Origin: Rotaria sordida
Lineage: Eukaryota > Rotifera > Eurotatoria > Philodinida > Philodinidae
Length of the DNA stretch: 64,000 nucleotides
Reading direction: 5' to 3'
Assembly: GCA_905250125.1 (NCBI GenBank)
Contig: CAJNOL010000026.1
Span: 310,077 to 374,076, forward strand
The notes under the pieces were generated by a model. It was not told the DNA's origin, made no database searches, and worked only from the letters and a program-made list of their open reading frames with translations. The first letter of the stretch is position 1. Each line of letters starts with the position of its first letter. Shown here one piece after another: positions 9,935-22,719 of this stretch. Position numbers and translations under genes: made by a program.

Positions 9935-12019
9935 ATGAATTTTCTTCTAATAACCATTTTCATTTCATTATTGATCTGTAAGTATATTTTATTAATCATG
10001 TTATTTTTAATTATAACTTTATCGAATTTAGATTCTATTGAAGCTGGCCAATATGAAGTACATAATCGACCAAATTATTTATCATTAAATTCAAACAAAA
10101 ATGATGAAAATTCAAATCAATTAACAGTATCAAATTTTGCTAATAATTTTGCAACGATTTTAGGTTTATCATCGGATCAGGTAGATAAACATTTTTATCA
10201 TGGAATATTTTAATTTTTTTATTTGACTAAATAAAATAGACAGAAAAACAAGAAGAACCTATGTTTTATTCAACACGTCCACTTGAAATTCCATCATCAA
10301 CATGGCTAATTCATATTGAAGGACTTGATCGATTATCTGATACTGGTACTCCATTGGAAGATGTAAGTAAAATACGAATTATCTTTATAATTAATAAAAT
10401 ATATTTTGAAATGTTTTAGAACTGTGAATTTGATATTAATTCACTTCAATCAAAGTTAAATCAAATTGGTAATTATGATATTTTAAGTACTGGATCAATT
10501 GTAATCGTATGTATTTATTATGCGTATCATGGATGATCGAAGAGTTTTTAGACAAGATGCTTATCCACTTTTGAAATCGTTAGAAAATATCTCCGACATG
10601 TCGAAAGCTATGCATTAAGATACTCTTTTCGAATATGAACTTAGAAATTTTATCCAAGTTCTTGTCCGATAGTAGTAAAATAATCTTTGAAAAGTCAAAA
10701 AAAATTAGTTTGGACGAAATTTATATGTCGACTTTTTCAGTGAACTTGTTTGTTAATTTTAGCGTGCTTAAAAGCGTTTCAGATGAGCCAAAACTATAGA
10801 TCACGACCAAAATCATGTATCTATTTTTATTCAAGAGTAGTGAACGAGTTTCTGGAAGACCTGAAAAATTATTGTTAATGATTAGCCAACAAGTTTTTAT
10901 TTACCTTATAAGTCACTTTTTCAACATGCTAAAAATTGTCCAAGTCGATCGTTTTGTAGACCGGACACTTGTCTACAAAATGTTATATTGAACTAAGCTG
11001 TAGCTTTTACTTAAGTGAGGCTACATGCATTTGCTTCCTTCAACGTAAAACAGTTATCGATTTTTCAAACATGAATATTTAGAAAAAAAAAAAAATTGAA
11101 ATGCCTTGTCGAAAGATAAAAAAAATTGCAAATAGTACAATTTGTAGAGTAGCTTCCGATCTGTAAGCTGATATGTAAATAAAGATCTCAACTTTTAGTT
11201 TCGAATCATAATAGTGGAAATACAAAACATTTTCCGTTCAAACTAAGTTTTTGGACTTTTCAAAGGTTACTTCATTACTCTCGAATAAAAACTGAGATAA
11301 AATTTCTATATTCATATTCGAAAATACATCCTAGCGAGTTAAAAGTAAACAAATATCTTGTCTAAAAACTTTTTGATTATCCATTATAACGTCTATAATT
11401 AATATTTTTTAGAGTTCGAAATCAGATTTGGATAATTTTGAACAAATACTTAAAGATCAAATATCACGATTGAATGAAAAAGTATATTAAATTTTAAAAT
11501 TTTATTAAAACAAATTTCTTTTTTTTTTTTTGTTATAGGCATCAGTTAACTATATTGTCATTGTTTGTGATGATTGTCAAAATGATAATGCAGTTCAACA
11601 ATTACAAAATCAATTAAAGACAGCCATTGATAAAGTAAGTCTATTCAACAAAAGAATCTATTTGAATTAAAAAAATAAATAGATTATTGCAAATGATCCT
11701 CAAACATTAGCTATGACATTAGCAACAAAACAAAGTGCACGTATACGTCGAGCACGAGAAACTGAAGAAGTGGTAAGTTCTGAATTTTCTATTTTCTATT
11801 TTACATATAAACATTTTTATGTAATATAATTAGAGTGCAAATGTAACAATTGCACCAATGTATTCAGATGATTATCCAGTAATGTTTAATTTATTTTTTT
11901 GGACATCATTGGTTTTAGCATTAATTGTCATAAGTATAGTTTATGTATTCTTAACATTAGATCCAGGAGCGGATACAATTATCTATCGTATGACAGCACC
12001 AAGATTAAAAGTTGATTAA
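9935..12019 (+). CDS. ATP6AP2: ATP6AP2 / (pro)renin receptor homologue, 8 exons
   Basis: Accessory subunit of the vacuolar H+-ATPase, a type I membrane protein of the ER/Golgi/endolysosome needed for V-ATPase assembly. Exons: 9935-9977, 10032-10180, 10240-10362, 10420-10506, 11413-11481, 11539-11634, 11683-11772, 11834-12019. They join in frame to 280 residues (human about 350). An N-terminal signal peptide is followed by a poorly conserved lumenal part. The diagnostic C-terminus has a juxtamembrane YSDDYPVMFNLFFW, one membrane helix, then DPGADTIIYRMT and a basic tail ending KVD, matching the family's cytosolic tail. An RIRRARE motif (exon 7) sits where vertebrate proteins are cut by furin/S1P. 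The fourth intron (10507-11412) carries a foldback element. An AG lies just before the ATG. Confidence 0.9.
10527..11386. mobile_element. Foldback MITE inside an ATP6AP2 intron
   Basis: About 860 bp with inverted repeats of 200 bp or more. The left arm contains GAGTTTTTAGACAAGAT, then CTTTTCGAATATGAAC, AGAAATTTTATC, and CTTTGAAAAGTC. The reverse complement of the right arm (11386 back to about 11220) repeats these blocks in the same order. TA dinucleotides flank both ends (10525-10526 and 11387-11388). No transposase remnant is visible. Removing it would return the intron to ordinary size. Confidence 0.8.
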
Positions 12020-12327
12020 ACGATTTCTATTTTCGTTTTTTTTTTCTCTTCATTTCATGGCATTTTAATTTCTTTCTTTTTCTTTTTTTGTCTTGTCCTT
12101 CATTCTTATTTATCCAACAAACCTATAAATTCGATGTGCAACTTGAACTATTTTTTATTATTATTTATCTATATATTTTTTGTTCGTTTGTGTTTATGTT
12201 GTTTGTTCGATTTTGTCATATGTGTTTATGTTTGATTAAAGAACCAACTCGTCATTCCGTTTAGATATATATATTTCAATTTTACGGACTAAAAACGTTT
12301 ATTTACATAGAAATAAAAAAAAAACAA
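12020..12327. other. Convergent 3' regions of ATP6AP2 and SKIC3
   Basis: T-rich sequence with an ATTAAA at about 12234. The two genes converge here (stops at 12017-12019 and 12328-12330). No other feature. Confidence 0.5.
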
Positions 12328-15300
12328 TCACAGAGAAGTAGTTTTAGGGAGTAAAGATTGACCAAATGATTGATCGAATGATTGAATATATTGTGCCAAT
12401 GAAATACGTAAATCAAGTAAAGCTAAAGAAAAATAAAATTTATTTTATAAATAAAAAGGAAAATGATTCGAATTGTTTTGACTGAGGTGAGTTTTTACTT
12501 ATGTCGTCTGTTCGAAGAAGTCTTGAATTCATAAATAGTGGCCTTTCAATGAAATGATCTTCTATTAGTTATCATCTAATGGTCATTTCAGAAAATAAGG
12601 CAGGTGGGCATTTGTTTTTTTTTGAATGACTTTGATAGAAACAAGATAGAGCGCTGTGGTTTTCATCATTGGATAGTGAAGATGATGTCGCATCGAATTA
12701 TATATTATCAGTTCTCCTAAGATGTTTTCTAAAGCTCTTTTCAATCAAATTTATTTAAAAAAAAGTGTCGGAAAAATGGTTCTTTACAACATAAGAAAAT
12801 TGCAAAAATGTGACTTTTTTTTCACAGGCAATTGCTTGAAAAATCGGCCGAGAATTTTGACTGGAATATCTATGACTCCTGAATAACTAAGTTTAAAAAT
12901 CTGAGACTTCCATAGTTTTGTAGATATTCCATTGGCAACTCGGATGCACATCGGATAATTGAAAATTCACTATAGCCACCTCACAGGGTAACTTGGCTTC
13001 CAAACAGATCGATTGTAAATCTTAAAAAACTAGGTCGAGAAAACTCGTAATATATGATTCGATGCGTCTTCATCTTCGCTTTCTAAAGGTGAAAACTGCA
13101 GTTCTCTATTCTGTTTCTATCAAAAGCTATTTAAAAAAAAAATCCAACCGTCTTTTTTTAGACGGGCATTGAGTTCCTTGTCCAATGTAGCTGATTGTTT
13201 TTTTTTAATCTGGGGTAAGATTCGTCCTATGAATTCGATATTTCGGTTTATTCTCCTATTTGATTTATGTTGTTTGGAAATATACGTATATATATCTCAT
13301 AGCAAATAGTTAAATATTACATATAGAAACTTTTCTATTAAGGACAATGTACAATTCTTTTTATATGAGTTCGAAAGCTGAATTATTATAGAAAAAAAAT
13401 GTGAAAAAATTATCGATAAATGATCTTACTGACTGATTGTGTTTAAAATGATTGCTCATCTCAACATGATCACTGTGTCTTATCATCTGTCGGTTCTGTA
13501 TTACTGTGACTATTACTAAAGAAAATTAATAAGCGACAAAGTCATTTAAATTAAAGATTTCATTAACATCAATATGTAAAAAAATTCAATATTTTTTTGC
13601 CATTTTTCAAAGAAAATGCTATATTTTGATGAAATTGAATCTTATACATAATTATCCATATTATCGAAAACTCGTAATCGGACGTCAAATTTTCATATTA
13701 AAGTTCGATTTCAGTCAATCTAAATATTTGCTACCATGAAAAAGTAATTCATTTGTTGATTCAAAATAACTAAAGAAAGAAGATTTGCTTATAGCAGAGT
13801 CTGAAAATGAATCGAACTATAACGATTCAAATCGATCCGAATTCGAACCAGTAAAATACTGTTCAATTCGATTTCTGACTCATAGCATGATAATAAACCA
13901 TAACCAAGTCTCGAAAAAAGAAATACCTGGACGATGCATAATCAACATTTGAAATAGATGTAAAATATGTTCATGGCGTTCAAGTGATATATGATGTAAT
14001 GCTTTAGCAACAAGAATTACCATTTTCTTTAAAATAAAAAAAATAAAAAAACAAATAATAATTATTAAGAAGATAATATCTGCTAGACCTCATCAAGTGT
14101 TGAAAAATTTGAACGACAAATTCCTTCAATCATTTGTAATACGCCTAATGGGTTACCTATTTGAATACGTGCAATTAAAGCTAATACCCATGCCCCTGTT
14201 AACCATGGATAACTATGAACAGCATTCATTGTATAATTATATACTTCACGAGTTTTATTCTAAAATTAATCACATAGGAAAAAAAAGGATCGGAAATAAA
14301 AATTAAATATTAATAACTGACAGTTAAAAACATTGATAAACATGTTAATAAATGTATATCCATTGTATAGTTCGAATCGGTTAATTTTGGCATTTCTTTT
14401 AAAGCTGCTAATGTTATTCGATTATCTGATATAATCATTCCCATAGCACAAAGTGCAGTAACTGCACTTGAACAAACAGGTTTAGTTGAATAACTAAAAC
14501 AAAATAAATTTCTTTTTTTTTTATTTTTAATTTAATAAAAAGAAGCAAACCTTTTAAAAAGATTTTTAACTGCTGTTTGTGGGTCAATTTTACGTTGATA
14601 AAGTCCAAGAAAAGTTAATAAAATTGAACGATCTTTATTTGATGTTGTTGAATCATCAATAAAACGTTTTAAAACTAGATTTAAGAAAAAAAAAAATTTA
14701 TTCCTAGAAAATTATTTTTCAATTATTTGAAACAAACTTTCAATAGCATCGATTTGTTTATTCATTTTTCCATAAGCTATTGCTAACCAGAGAACATCAA
14801 GTAATGTTATTTTATTATCTTGTAAAATAAATGCATCTAATTGTATATCACCACTTCGACTAAAAATGAAAAACAAACAAAAATAATGATCTAATAATTT
14901 AATTTTTATTTCATACCATTTAACACGTGCATAATCATTTCGTATCATTTTTGATAGTTCACTTTGTTGATTCATATAAGTCAACGAACTAAATAAAAAA
15001 GAACTATTAGCGCAATCTCAGTGGGATTAAAATGTAAAACACGATGTAGCTGTTATTCGCATCCTCAAAAGGAGAATTACCAAAATACCCGTCATAGTCT
15101 GTAATGGATCCTCAGTAGAGCCTATCGTTTTGGTTTCGAATCCAACTGAGTTCGAGTTTGCTTTTTTCTTTTATTAACTAAGTCTGGATCTGCATCCGAA
15201 AATTTTGGATCCGACAGGCTCTAGTAACCAGGGTGTCTCTGAGGGAAGAATGGGTTCAAATTTCTAACTTATGTGCTTTAACATTCCTTTTAAATCGTGT

Positions 15301-18300
15301 TTCATAAAAAAAAAATAAAATTCGAATTTTTTTAATTACAGTTGATAAGCATTAGCAGCTTGAATAAAACGTTGATTAAATTCATGAATAATGCCCAAAC
15401 ATTGTAAAGCATTTACATCTTGTGGATTTCGTTCTATAGATAATTTTAAATTAAGTAATTTAAAATAATAAAAAAAAATGAACTTACGAATATATTTAGT
15501 CAATGCATCTGATGCTCGTTGATTACCATCTAAATAATCAATTGAATATCGATAAATATCGCTTGATTTATTAGTTGGTTTAATAAGAAGACGTGCAATT
15601 GCTTTTCCATAACCATATAAACCTTGGGACTAAAAAAAAAAAGGAAACTTTTTGTATATTAAAAAACACTACTTTCTTGTTCATTACGTGATTGGAAAGA
15701 TCAACACAATGACGATAGAGATCAATAGACTCATTATAATCAATTTTTTCAGCTATAAGTGCCTAAAATATTTTTATTTAGTTCAGAATAAATAAAAACA
15801 AAAAATTTTCTATACTTGTCCAATCCAAGCTAATGAATACATTGGATCAGTTTGTTGAGCTTTGGAAAATGCTTTATTTGCTAATTCTATATTTTCATGA
15901 CGATAATAGAGAAAGCCCAGATTTGTATATACTATAGCTGATCGTTGTAATTGAAGTGATTTAAAAAAACAATGTTGAGCAAAACCAGATTCATTCAAAG
16001 CTATAAAATATATTTTAATTATTTTTTTGGTTTTTTTTAAAGATCTACAGACAAAAGGTTGATATATGTTTCTCAAAAATAAACAAATGATTTAAAGTGC
16101 ACTCTGCATTTATACCTTAGAGAGCGTGCTGGTTCGGTCGGAGATAAATCTATCTTTTTATAAACATTCACTGGAATCTATCGGGTCTGATCTAACGGAG
16201 TCATACTCTAAGAGTAACAGCCAAGTATGCCTTGATTATTATAAGATCTCATCGTCAAGATTGTCTAAGAAATGTTTAGAATGTGTTAGTTGTCATAGAA
16301 TATAAATAATAGATAAAAAGTATCTCATATCTTCGAAATGACTATCAGGTTTAGACTAAAATATTTCGCTGAAATTAAAAGTATGATTTGGATTCAAAAA
16401 TTTTGATCATTCTCCCCATCTAATCTGCATGACAATTGAAGTATATCAAAAATTAAAAAGATCGCTGATTTGTACCACTAATAAGATTTGCAAAGCACGA
16501 AATCAAATAGAACTAGTTTCTACATACGAATATAGGGGGACCATTTCAGTAAAAAGGGACATACTCACCTTTCATTTGATTTTGATTCTTTATAAGAGTT
16601 ATTTTTTTGAATAAGTTCTTTTATCATAGACGTATGTTAAAACGTCGACTTTTTCAGCTGACTATTAATTAAAAACTAATTAGCGAATATCTCTCTGATT
16701 ATATGAGAAAAAACCCAAAAACTTCAGGATGGACTCTACACGCCACGTGTTGCTTCTATAGTGAAATTTTCAGTGAGATCGAACTTCAAAAAACTTTCTC
16801 ATAAAAACCGATTTCTTAGAGACTCTTCCACGTTCCGACATAATAATTTTTATCTTATCATCATTCAGAGAATCTGAAGAAAGATTTGTACTGTTTGGAA
16901 TTGGTTTTAAACCTTTCATTCGGCTATAAGTGCATTTCTACGTTTGTATATTCATGCTCTGCCACGTTACTAACGAAAAATAAATCGAATTTTTTTGAAA
17001 AATCGAAGCATGCTCAGAAGAAACTTTCGATAGAGATTTTATAGCCTCAGGAGTTGTCTACAAAATGTAATATTTTGTTTTGAAACATGTTGCCTCAATT
17101 CGAAAGTTTTTTAAACTAAAATGTATGAAATGAATGTCAACGTCCTTTTTAACAATTGGTTTCTTTTTACTAATAACTCCTGTAAACAATGGTCTCTAGC
17201 GCTATTTTTTTCAGAGCATCCAAAGTAACTTAACATACACGTAACATATAAAAAATTAGTTCTAGGAAAGCTCATTATTTCGAGATACACATGTTTTAAT
17301 TTTGCTCATATACTAGATAATCAAACTATTTTCTATTTCTGAAAATCGAGCCAGACTATAAAACAATTAATAGATTTTCTTTCATGTATAAAAACTTCTG
17401 ATTTACCTGGATGTGCTGCAACAACTCCAAGTGCATTCCATAATAAATGATCATTGGGTTTTAATGAAATCGCTACTTTCATATATTCCAATGCTAGCAT
17501 AAGCATACGTTGATCATCTGAATTATAACGTGCTTGAATATAAACACATTGAGCAAGACATGACCAATATACTGCTGAACGTGATTTAAGATGAATTGCT
17601 TTCATGAAACATCTATTCAAATAAAATCAAATATATAAACAAAAAGAAAAATATTCATTGTATACTTTTGTGCACGTTGAAGTAGATCAATTTTTTTTAA
17701 AACAATACAACCATCAGTATCTTTTATTTTATTTTCATCAAATTTTTTTGTTAATGATGGTAATCGTATATGAATTAAAGCATCATTGATCGGATGAAGA
17801 AGCATACATGCATCACCATATTTTTTCCATAAACATGCATAATTAGATTGTAAACATAATGCATCATGAAAGGCCTATTATTCAAAAAAAGTTCTATTAA
17901 CAACATAATAAATTCAAATTTTTATATTTACTGTAAGTGATTGCTGAACATGAAAAACTGCTAATTGATCTTTATAAAGTCCTAGTTGTTGAATAGCAAG
18001 ATAAAAATGAGCTTCACCTTTGCCTGAAAAAAAAGAACCAATCAATAATTAACGACGAAATTATATAAACAATTGTAAAACCTTTTCGAGCTAAAATATA
18101 TTTTGGTGATTGATCAATAACTTTATCAAATAATGAAATAGCTTCATTATAACGACCAAGTAATGTCATAGTAAATGCTTGTCTTGTTAATGAATAAAGT
18201 GTTTCACGTTCTAATGATGTTGCTTTACTATAACAACTTAATGCTGTTTTTAAATTATTTGTATGTAAATGTGCATCACCTAATGCTGACCAAGTAGCAC

Positions 18301-21287
18301 TTGAATATAGTGAAAAAATATATTTTTTTTTAAAAATTAAAACAAAAAAAGAAGATTCATTCTTTTTTTTTTTAAATTTACCCAGAAACAGGTGGACGTC
18401 GAGAAACGATTTGTAATGCTTTAACAGCATTATAAACATTATTTATTCGAAGAGAAACAAGTCCAAAACGAAAATGTGCCCAAGTTTTTGTATTATTCAT
18501 AGCAAGTATACGTTCAAGGATTTCTAATGCATCATACTAAATAAAAAGAAAAATAATGAAAAAAAAAACGACAAAAATTTATAATTTACAATTTGTTCAG
18601 CTTGAAGGAGATTATCAACATAGTTTATTTGTACACTTTCAATATTTTCATTTAATTCAAAAGCACGTTTTGAATAAGCTAATGCTTCAGGTAAACTTTG
18701 TTCAATTTCATTATAATATCGACTTAAACATGCATAACTTTCCCAAAAATATTCATCAAGTTCAATAGCCTAAATTAGATTTAAAATAAATTATAAAAAT
18801 GAAAAATTTATTATTTTTTTTTTTCAATAAAAATATTAACTTTATTAAATGCATATTTGCATTGATCTTTATCAAACATATCATTTGAACGTTGAATAGA
18901 TAAATAAGCTTGACCAACTGATAACCATCCTTGAACAGTTAACTCAAATAATTCTTCATTATCATTAGCTTCTTTTAATGCATTTTGTACTCTAAAAGAT
19001 TTTACAAAATAAAATTCAGAATTAATTTATTGAAGTACGAAATACATTTTAAGAAGTTCACTAGGGTATTCTTCAATTAGAGCTAATTGAAGACGACAAG
19101 ATAATTCTTGACTTGGATCTAAATGATCTTTTATTATTTCGTAACATGTACGAGCATCAGTTGATGTATTCAACTTTATATAAGCATTAAATTGACCATT
19201 AACTGCTCGATCATGAAATTTATTTAATACATTTCGAACCTATTTAAACAAAACTTATTGTACATAGAATAATCTTCGAATATTAAAAACAAAAATAAAA
19301 TACTTTATTAAATAATTGAATAGATTTTTCATATTGACCTTGATCATAGGTAATCATAGCTAAGCAAAGATCTATTAACGATTCAATTGATAATACAACA
19401 TCTTTCACAATAAAATTTGTCAATTTTGTTCGTGCTAAATAAAATAAAAAAATTAATATTTGTGTATGTTTTCTAATTAACTTACCAATACTAATAATGT
19501 CTATTGTCTCTTTAATAATGTGTAAATGAGTATAACAAACCATTTGAAGAATAAGTACAAGATGATAACTATCTATTAAATATTTAATATTGAATAACAT
19601 CAAAAAAAAAGCTAAATATGATTTACCATCTTCTTGATTAAGATTAAGTAATGATTCGAGTGCAGTTGAATATTTTCCATTTCGAATTAAAAAATAAGCT
19701 TTACCACAAATCGATGGTGCTGATATTTGATTATTCTCATCTGAACGAATACGATTTAATGCATCAGTTAATTTTGCTACAGGGGCCAATGAATCATCTA
19801 AAAAGAAGAAATCAGATATAAAAAAAAAGAAGTTATTAGAACAATTCCTGTGAGATTAAAATGTGAAACACGATGTAATTGCTCTTGTTAATTACAGAGA
19901 CATTGTTTTATACAATCTATTTTGGGACACATTGCTGCAATATCCTTTTACTCAATCCTTCAGAAATGTCAAAAGGAAGTAGTTTAACAAGACGTTATTG
20001 ATATACGATCTATGGTCGTATATTAACAGCGACTACGATGCGGAAGAGTGTTGTTAAGGTGTCTGCAGCGAAGAGAGGATAAGTCTAAATTTCTATCTCA
20101 ATATTTCAACACTTCTTTTAGATCGTGTCTCATAAAAAAAAAAAATTTTTAAATCATTTTACATATTTGTGGTAATAATGTTTCAAGAACAATAGTTATT
20201 ATTGTATTTTGAGCTATTGTCGAGTTTGGAAATAGTGTTAAACATTCATTACAATAATCAATAATATCTGAACTAGGACGACCCATCTAGAAAAAAAAAC
20301 TTAAAAGAATAAAATTAAATAATTTCAAATATTTTCTCACTTGACAGATTGATTTAATATATTTTTCATAGTAATTTAAACGTTGAATATTATCTGAACT
20401 ACTTTGTGATAGCCAAAAATAGTTACTACTCAACTAGAATGAAGAAAATAATTGTAAAAGAAAAAAAAAAACTTTTATTTTTAAAACTAACAAATTCATT
20501 TAAACTTGTTGAAAGTGTTTTTATCGGTGAAAGTATATCAATAGACAATAATCGATATAATCGTTCATCTTCTTGACTTAATTGAAGACGTTTTTCTTCA
20601 ACAATATCTTTACAAAGTTCAGCTAATTGTATCCGATATAGATTATTTTGTTCATCTGTAGTTGTTGATTGAAATTCAATTTGTTTCTTTAAATATTCAA
20701 TATATTTTTTTGCATGATCGAAGAATTTTGTTGGATCACTATTAATTAAAAATCCGGCAAATATTACTCATTTTTCTTTTTTTTTTTCATTTAACATACG
20801 ATGCACGAATCAATGAACATAATTTTCGATATGCACTAGTAATATCACTTTCACTAAGAAAACCTGGAGCACGTTCACCTAATTGTATCATACCCTATCA
20901 AAGGAAACATTAATATAAATTTTCTCAATAAGAAAAAACATAAGAGATTCTACTTGATAAGCAATAGGTTGATTTTCATCAAGTTCAAGTGCTTTATTCA
21001 AAGCGGCCTGTGCTTGATGAAATTGTTTCAATTCTTGTGCACAAGCAGCAATCATAATCCAACCTGTATAACATGTTTTATCTTTTTTAATAATTGCCTA
21101 TAATATCAAAATGCGTATATATATATATTAATATCATAGTGACTAATAAAACAAAAAAAAATATTACTTCACATAATTTCAAAGCTCCAGTATGATCTTT
21201 TTGACTAATAAGTTCTCGAGCTTGTTTTAATTGTGCTTTAATTTCTTTAGCTATTGCAGTTGTATCTCCACTTGTTGATGATGCCAT
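12328..21287 (-). CDS. SKIC3: SKIC3 / TTC37 homologue (Ski-complex TPR scaffold), many exons
   Basis: Large tetratricopeptide-repeat protein that holds the SKI2 helicase and WDR61 in the Ski complex, feeding cytosolic mRNA to the exosome for 3'-5' decay. The first exon (21168-21287) encodes MASSTSG..KEIKAQLKQARELISQKDHTGALKLCE, like the SKIC3 N-terminus. Exons around 17400-17610 and 15815-16000 encode LKPNDHLLWNALGVVAAHPG and AQHCFFKSLQLQRSAIVYTNLG..ENIELANKAFSKAQQTDP, matching the diagnostic central region. The last exon is 12328-12422, ending SLLPKTTSL. I count more than twenty exons, mostly separated by 50-70-nt introns; not all boundaries were fixed. Introns at 12423-13928, 14989-15340, 16080-17400 and about 19801-20155 are enlarged, three of them by recognisable repeats. 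TPR helices occur along the whole length. Confidence 0.87.
12600..13165. mobile_element. Foldback MITE in the last SKIC3 intron
   Basis: Inverted repeats of about 110 bp. The left arm (about 12602-12715) has TTTGATAGAAACAAGATAGAG, then GGTTTTCATC, GAAGATGATG and GCATCGAATTATATATTA. The right arm, reverse-complemented from about 13161, has TTTTGATAGAAACAGAATAGAG, GTTTTCACC, GAAGATGAAG and GCATCGAATCATATATTA. Exact ends and any target duplication are not clear. No coding remnant is seen. Confidence 0.7.
15000..15310. repeat. Dispersed ~300-bp repeat, copy B, in a SKIC3 intron
   Basis: Occupies most of the 352-nt intron 14989-15340. It begins like copy C (CAATCTCAGTGGGATTAAAATGTAAAACACGATGTA at 15013-15047, quoted in part) and ends TTTTAAATCGTGTTTCATAAAA. 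Start and end contain a short inverted pair (AAAACACGATGTA against TTAAATCGTGTTT), so it may be a short-TIR MITE. The middle differs from copies A and C. Confidence 0.65.
19831..20140. repeat. Dispersed ~300-bp repeat, copy C, in a SKIC3 intron
   Basis: Fills the roughly 355-nt intron between about 19801 and 20155. The start (GTGAGATTAAAATGTGAAAC, then ACGATGTAATTG) and end (CTTTTAGATCGTGTCTCATA) match copy B, and the interior matches copy A at 4430-4690. Without the insert the intron would be about 50 nt, the local norm. The ends carry the inverted pair GAAACACGAT / ATCGTGTCTC. Confidence 0.7.
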
Positions 21288-21414
21288 TTTTAAAGAAATA
21301 TACTATATCTATAAAAATTAATAGTTAAAAATTTTTGATTTCTGAATAACTGTTTTTTTGTTTTGAATATAACAAAAACAAAAGAACTATACATATATAT
21401 GTATTATATCGGAC

Positions 21415-22719
21415 TTAAATACTTCGATGAATAATTTTACATTCTGAACAATTAGATTGACTTTTAATACATTGAACAATCCATTGTCGTGCAAACCAAA
21501 ATTTTGTTTGAAATGTTTGTAATTCTTGATCAGATTTATACGAATCAAGATGAATATCAAGATCAAGTTTGATTATATTCGGCATTTGAGCAAGTAATTC
21601 AGCCCATTGATGTCCATTAGCATATGCTTGTAAAGTAGTCTTAACAGATAAATGATGTATTTTTGAAAAACGTCGAATCAATTCAAACATCGATTGAAAT
21701 GTTCCAATAGTAACATCTATTTTAAAATAATTCATATTTGATATAAGATTTGAAAGACCATTACAATCAAGACATGCTAATGCATGAACATAAAAATATA
21801 AAGCACAACGAATATTTATTTGTATGTAATCAAAAGAAATTTTATTTATAAAATATTTATGAAGAAGAGTAAGAATTTTAAATGGAGGATTTGTTTCGAT
21901 AAAAACATGTGTAAGATGATTACTTTTATCAATGGAATAATGAGAATTATTAGCAAGTACAAGTTTACAAATTGTTTCATTTGATGAACAACAATAATTT
22001 TGTTCAAGTAGACGAAGTGAACGTAGAGATGACATATTTGGTATGATTAAAAATAATGTTTCTAATTGTTTTTGATTAAGTGCAGTAAGTGAAAGAAATC
22101 GAAGATTTGAAAATTGTATCAAATTAAATGATTGAATAAACAAATCAATTACAAATTCTGAATAACATGATGAAGAAAAACAAGAAATTATCTTAGATGA
22201 TTCTCCTAAATCTATCGCCATTGTTTGATTAATTATTTTTGGTACAATATATTTTAATATACGTTTATATTCAATTTTATTTAAATTATTAAAATTTAGT
22301 TTCATTGGTATATTTTGAATTATTTCATTTAAACGATGATTAAGTCCATAAAACGAATGTATAATATTGAATGATAATAAATAATCAAATATGTCTCGAT
22401 AGATTTCATTTGGTAAATCATGAAATTTTGTTACATATGATGATTGATCTAATCTCTCAATATAAAATAATTATATCTCAATAATAATACTATTAATAAG
22501 CATACTTTTTATTTCTTTCTCATATGCAATTTTTAATCGTTTTACAATAATATTTTTCTTTCCATTTGAATTTAATTGACGTTTTTTTAATTCATTTTGA
22601 ATTTGACGATAAGATAATTCATTCATGATATTTATTTGAGAAGAAAACATAACTACAAAAGAAAACATAAGCAACCAAAAAAAAAAGATTTTTGACATCA
22701 TGCTTTTTTTTGTTCTCAT
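21415..22719 (-). CDS. SAP-domain + F-box protein, 2 exons
   Basis: Two frames in the same phase are split by a stop, which I read as a 57-nt intron (22449-22505, GTATGC..GATTAG). Exon 1 encodes a SAP motif (MNELSYRQIQNELKKRQLNS..KKNIIVKRLKIAYE), a helix-extended-helix module that usually binds DNA. Exon 2 opens with an F-box (KFHDLPNEIYRDIFDYLLS..HRLNEIIQ), then about 290 residues with scattered leucine-rich motifs (FSNLRFLSLTALNQKQLETLF). An F-box binds SKP1, so a role as an SCF ubiquitin-ligase adaptor is likely; the SAP partner domain is unusual. The start may be 22719 or the internal ATG at 22626, which begins the SAP motif directly; the 31 residues before it are hydrophobic and may be untranslated. 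Confidence 0.7.

Noticed and set aside
15125..15260. tRNA-derived SINE, from GGTTTCGAATCC and GGGTTCAAATTT words in repeat copy B
   Set aside because: B-box-like words are not accompanied by an A box or a cloverleaf, and copies A and C lack them.
16080..17330. Possible relative of the 10.5-kb foldback element in a SKIC3 intron
   Set aside because: It shares only GTCGACTTTTTCAG and TGTCTACAAAATGT words; no inverted arms or ends were found.
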